A model generated the notes under the pieces. It was not told the DNA's origin. It made no database searches and was given only the letters and a program-made list of their open reading frames with translations. The translations under genes and the position numbers were made by a program. From NCBI GenBank assembly GCA_946221765.1, contig CAMIMK010000016.1, forward strand, positions 1 through 20,979: DNA of 20,979 bases. Reading direction: 5' to 3'. Position 1 is the stretch's first letter, and every line of letters starts with the position of its first letter. This stretch comes from an uncultured Rhodovulum sp. (GTDB lineage Bacteria > Pseudomonadota > Alphaproteobacteria > Rhodobacterales > Rhodobacteraceae). Positions 19,804-20,979 of the stretch are shown here, piece after piece.

Positions 19804-20979
19804 TCAGTCGAGGATCTTGGAGACGACGCCGGCGCCGACGGTGCGGCCGCCTTCGCGGATGGCGAAGCGGAGCTTCTCTTCCATGGCGATCGGGGAGATG
19901 AGCTCCACCGAGAACTTCAGGTTGTCGCCGGGCATGACCATCTCGGTGCCCTCGGGCAGCTGGACGGTGCCGGTGACATCCGTGGTGCGGAAGTAGAACT
20001 GCGGCCGGTAGTTGGCGAAGAACGGCGTGTGGCGGCCGCCCTCCTCCTTGGTCAGGATGTAGGCCTCGGCCTCGAACTTGGTGTGCGGCTTCACCGAGCC
20101 CGGCTTGCACAGCACCTGGCCGCGCTCGACGCCCTCGCGGTCGACGCCGCGCAGCAGGAGGCCGACGTTGTCGCCCGCCTGGCCCTGGTCGAGCAGCTTG
20201 CGGAACATCTCGACGCCGGTGCAGGTCGTCTTCTTCGACGGGCGCAGGCCGACGATCTCGATCTCCTCGCCCACCTTCACCACGCCACGCTCGACACGGC
20301 CGGTCGCGACGGTGCCGCGGCCGGAGATCGAGAACACGTCCTCGACCGGCATCAGGAACGGCTGGTCGATCGGGCGCTCCGGGGTCGGGATGTACTCGTC
20401 CACCGCGGCCAGCAGCGCGCGGATCGCGGTCTCGCCGATCTCCTTGTTCGAGTCCTCGAGCGCCGCCAGCGCCGAGCCCTTCACGATCGGGATGTCGTCG
20501 CCGGGGAAGTCGTAGGAGGTGAGGAGCTCGCGCACCTCCATCTCCACGAGCTCCAGCAGCTCCTCGTCGTCGACCTGGTCGACCTTGTTCAGGAACACAA
20601 CCATCGACGGCACGCCCACCTGCTTCGCCAGCAGGATGTGCTCGCGCGTCTGCGGCATCGGGCCGTCGGCCGCCGACACCACGAGGATCGCCCCGTCCAT
20701 CTGCGCCGCGCCGGTGATCATGTTCTTCACGTAGTCGGCATGGCCCGGGCAGTCGACATGCGCATAGTGACGGTTCGCCGTCTCGTATTCCACATGCGCC
20801 GTCGAGATCGTGATCCCGCGCGCCTTCTCCTCCGGCGCCGCGTCGATCTGGTCGTAGGCCTTGAACTCGCCGAAGTACTTCGTGATCGCCGCCGTCAGGG
20901 ACGTCTTGCCGTGGTCAACGTGACCAATGGTCCCGATGTTCACATGCGGCTTCGTCCGCTCAAATTTTGCCTTCGCCAT
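19804..20979 (-). CDS. tuf: Translation elongation factor Tu
   Basis: The 391-aa product delivers aminoacyl-tRNA to the ribosome as a GTPase. The P-loop GHVDHGKT is at 19-26, the switch-I RGITI at 54-58, DCPGH at 76-80 and NKVD at 131-134, followed by beta-barrel domains 2 and 3 ending VVSKILD. Length is normal. The ATG is the last codon of the window on the minus strand, so the gene is complete but its ribosome binding site and promoter lie outside. In related genomes fusA, rpsG and rpsL come before it; that is expectation, not seen. A strong hairpin terminator follows. Confidence 0.98.
   Translation of the reverse strand: MAKAKFERTKPHVNIGTIGHVDHGKTSLTAAITKYFGEFKAYDQIDAAPEEKARGITISTAHVEYETANRHYAHVDCPGHADYVKNMITGAAQMDGAILVVSAADGPMPQTREHILLAKQVGVPSMVVFLNKVDQVDDEELLELVEMEVRELLTSYDFPGDDIPIVKGSALAALEDSNKEIGETAIRALLAAVDEYIPTPERPIDQPFLMPVEDVFSISGRGTVATGRVERGVVKVGEEIEIVGLRPSKKTTCTGVEMFRKLLDQGQAGDNVGLLLRGVDREGVERGQVLCKPGSVKPHTKFEAEAYILTKEEGGRHTPFFANYRPQFYFRTTDVTGTVQLPEGTEMVMPGDNLKFSVELISPIAMEEKLRFAIREGGRTVGAGVVSKILD

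Noticed and set aside
1..20979. CRISPR array, insertion sequence, integrase or tRNA-linked island behind the two inserted genes
   Set aside because: No direct-repeat arrays, transposase motifs, terminal inverted repeats with target duplications, or tRNA-like sequences were seen on either strand.

Overview
The window is an almost complete alphaproteobacterial ribosomal-protein supercluster, read on the minus strand from the tuf start at position 20979 down to rplQ at 3455. The high GC content, the protein sequences (for example a zinc-free 101-aa S14, an adenylate kinase with a four-cysteine LID, and RpoA starting MIHKNW) and the order secY-adk-rpsM-rpsK-rpoA-rplQ all suggest Rhodobacterales (Rhodobacter/Paracoccus-like). 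That placement rests on recognition of the proteins, not on a search.

Layout in transcription order (right to left): tuf; the S10 block rpsJ-rplC-rplD-rplW-rplB-rpsS-rplV-rpsC-rplP; a plus-strand DUF1232 membrane protein (14310-14678); the spc block rpmC-rpsQ-rplN-rplX-rplE-rpsN-rpsH-rplF-rplR-rpsE-rpmD; a plus-strand beta-carbonic anhydrase with a probable Tat signal (8993-9712); rplO-secY-adk; the alpha block rpsM-rpsK-rpoA-rplQ behind its own near-consensus promoter; a 477-bp gap with the rplQ terminator; then two minus-strand genes of other function, a GH13 glucan branching enzyme-like protein and a PAP2-type membrane phosphatase. Several ribosomal junctions overlap as TGATG (rplV/rpsC, rplN/rplX, rplX/rplE) or ATGA (rplC/rplD, rplD/rplW, secY/adk), which suggests translational coupling.

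The unusual part is how the normally continuous S10-spc-alpha array is divided. Two unrelated genes on the opposite strand sit inside it, each next to a hairpin terminator closing the upstream ribosomal block and a candidate new promoter for the downstream block. Terminator-like hairpins with short T-tracts also occur at junctions that remain ribosomal on both sides: tuf|rpsJ, rplW|rplB, rplO|secY and rpsK|rpoA. Two terminators share an identical 14-nt tail, and two intercistronic hairpins share a 9-nt tail. The promoter before rpsM lies against a 10-bp inverted repeat that contains its -35 box, and rpsM itself starts with TTG.

I see no mobile element, CRISPR array, tRNA or rRNA gene, and no clear new multi-gene defence or metabolic system. 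The first 170 bases, downstream of the phosphatase gene, are GC-rich and hold nothing I can support. All terminator and promoter calls come from reading by eye; no folding energies or database searches were run.
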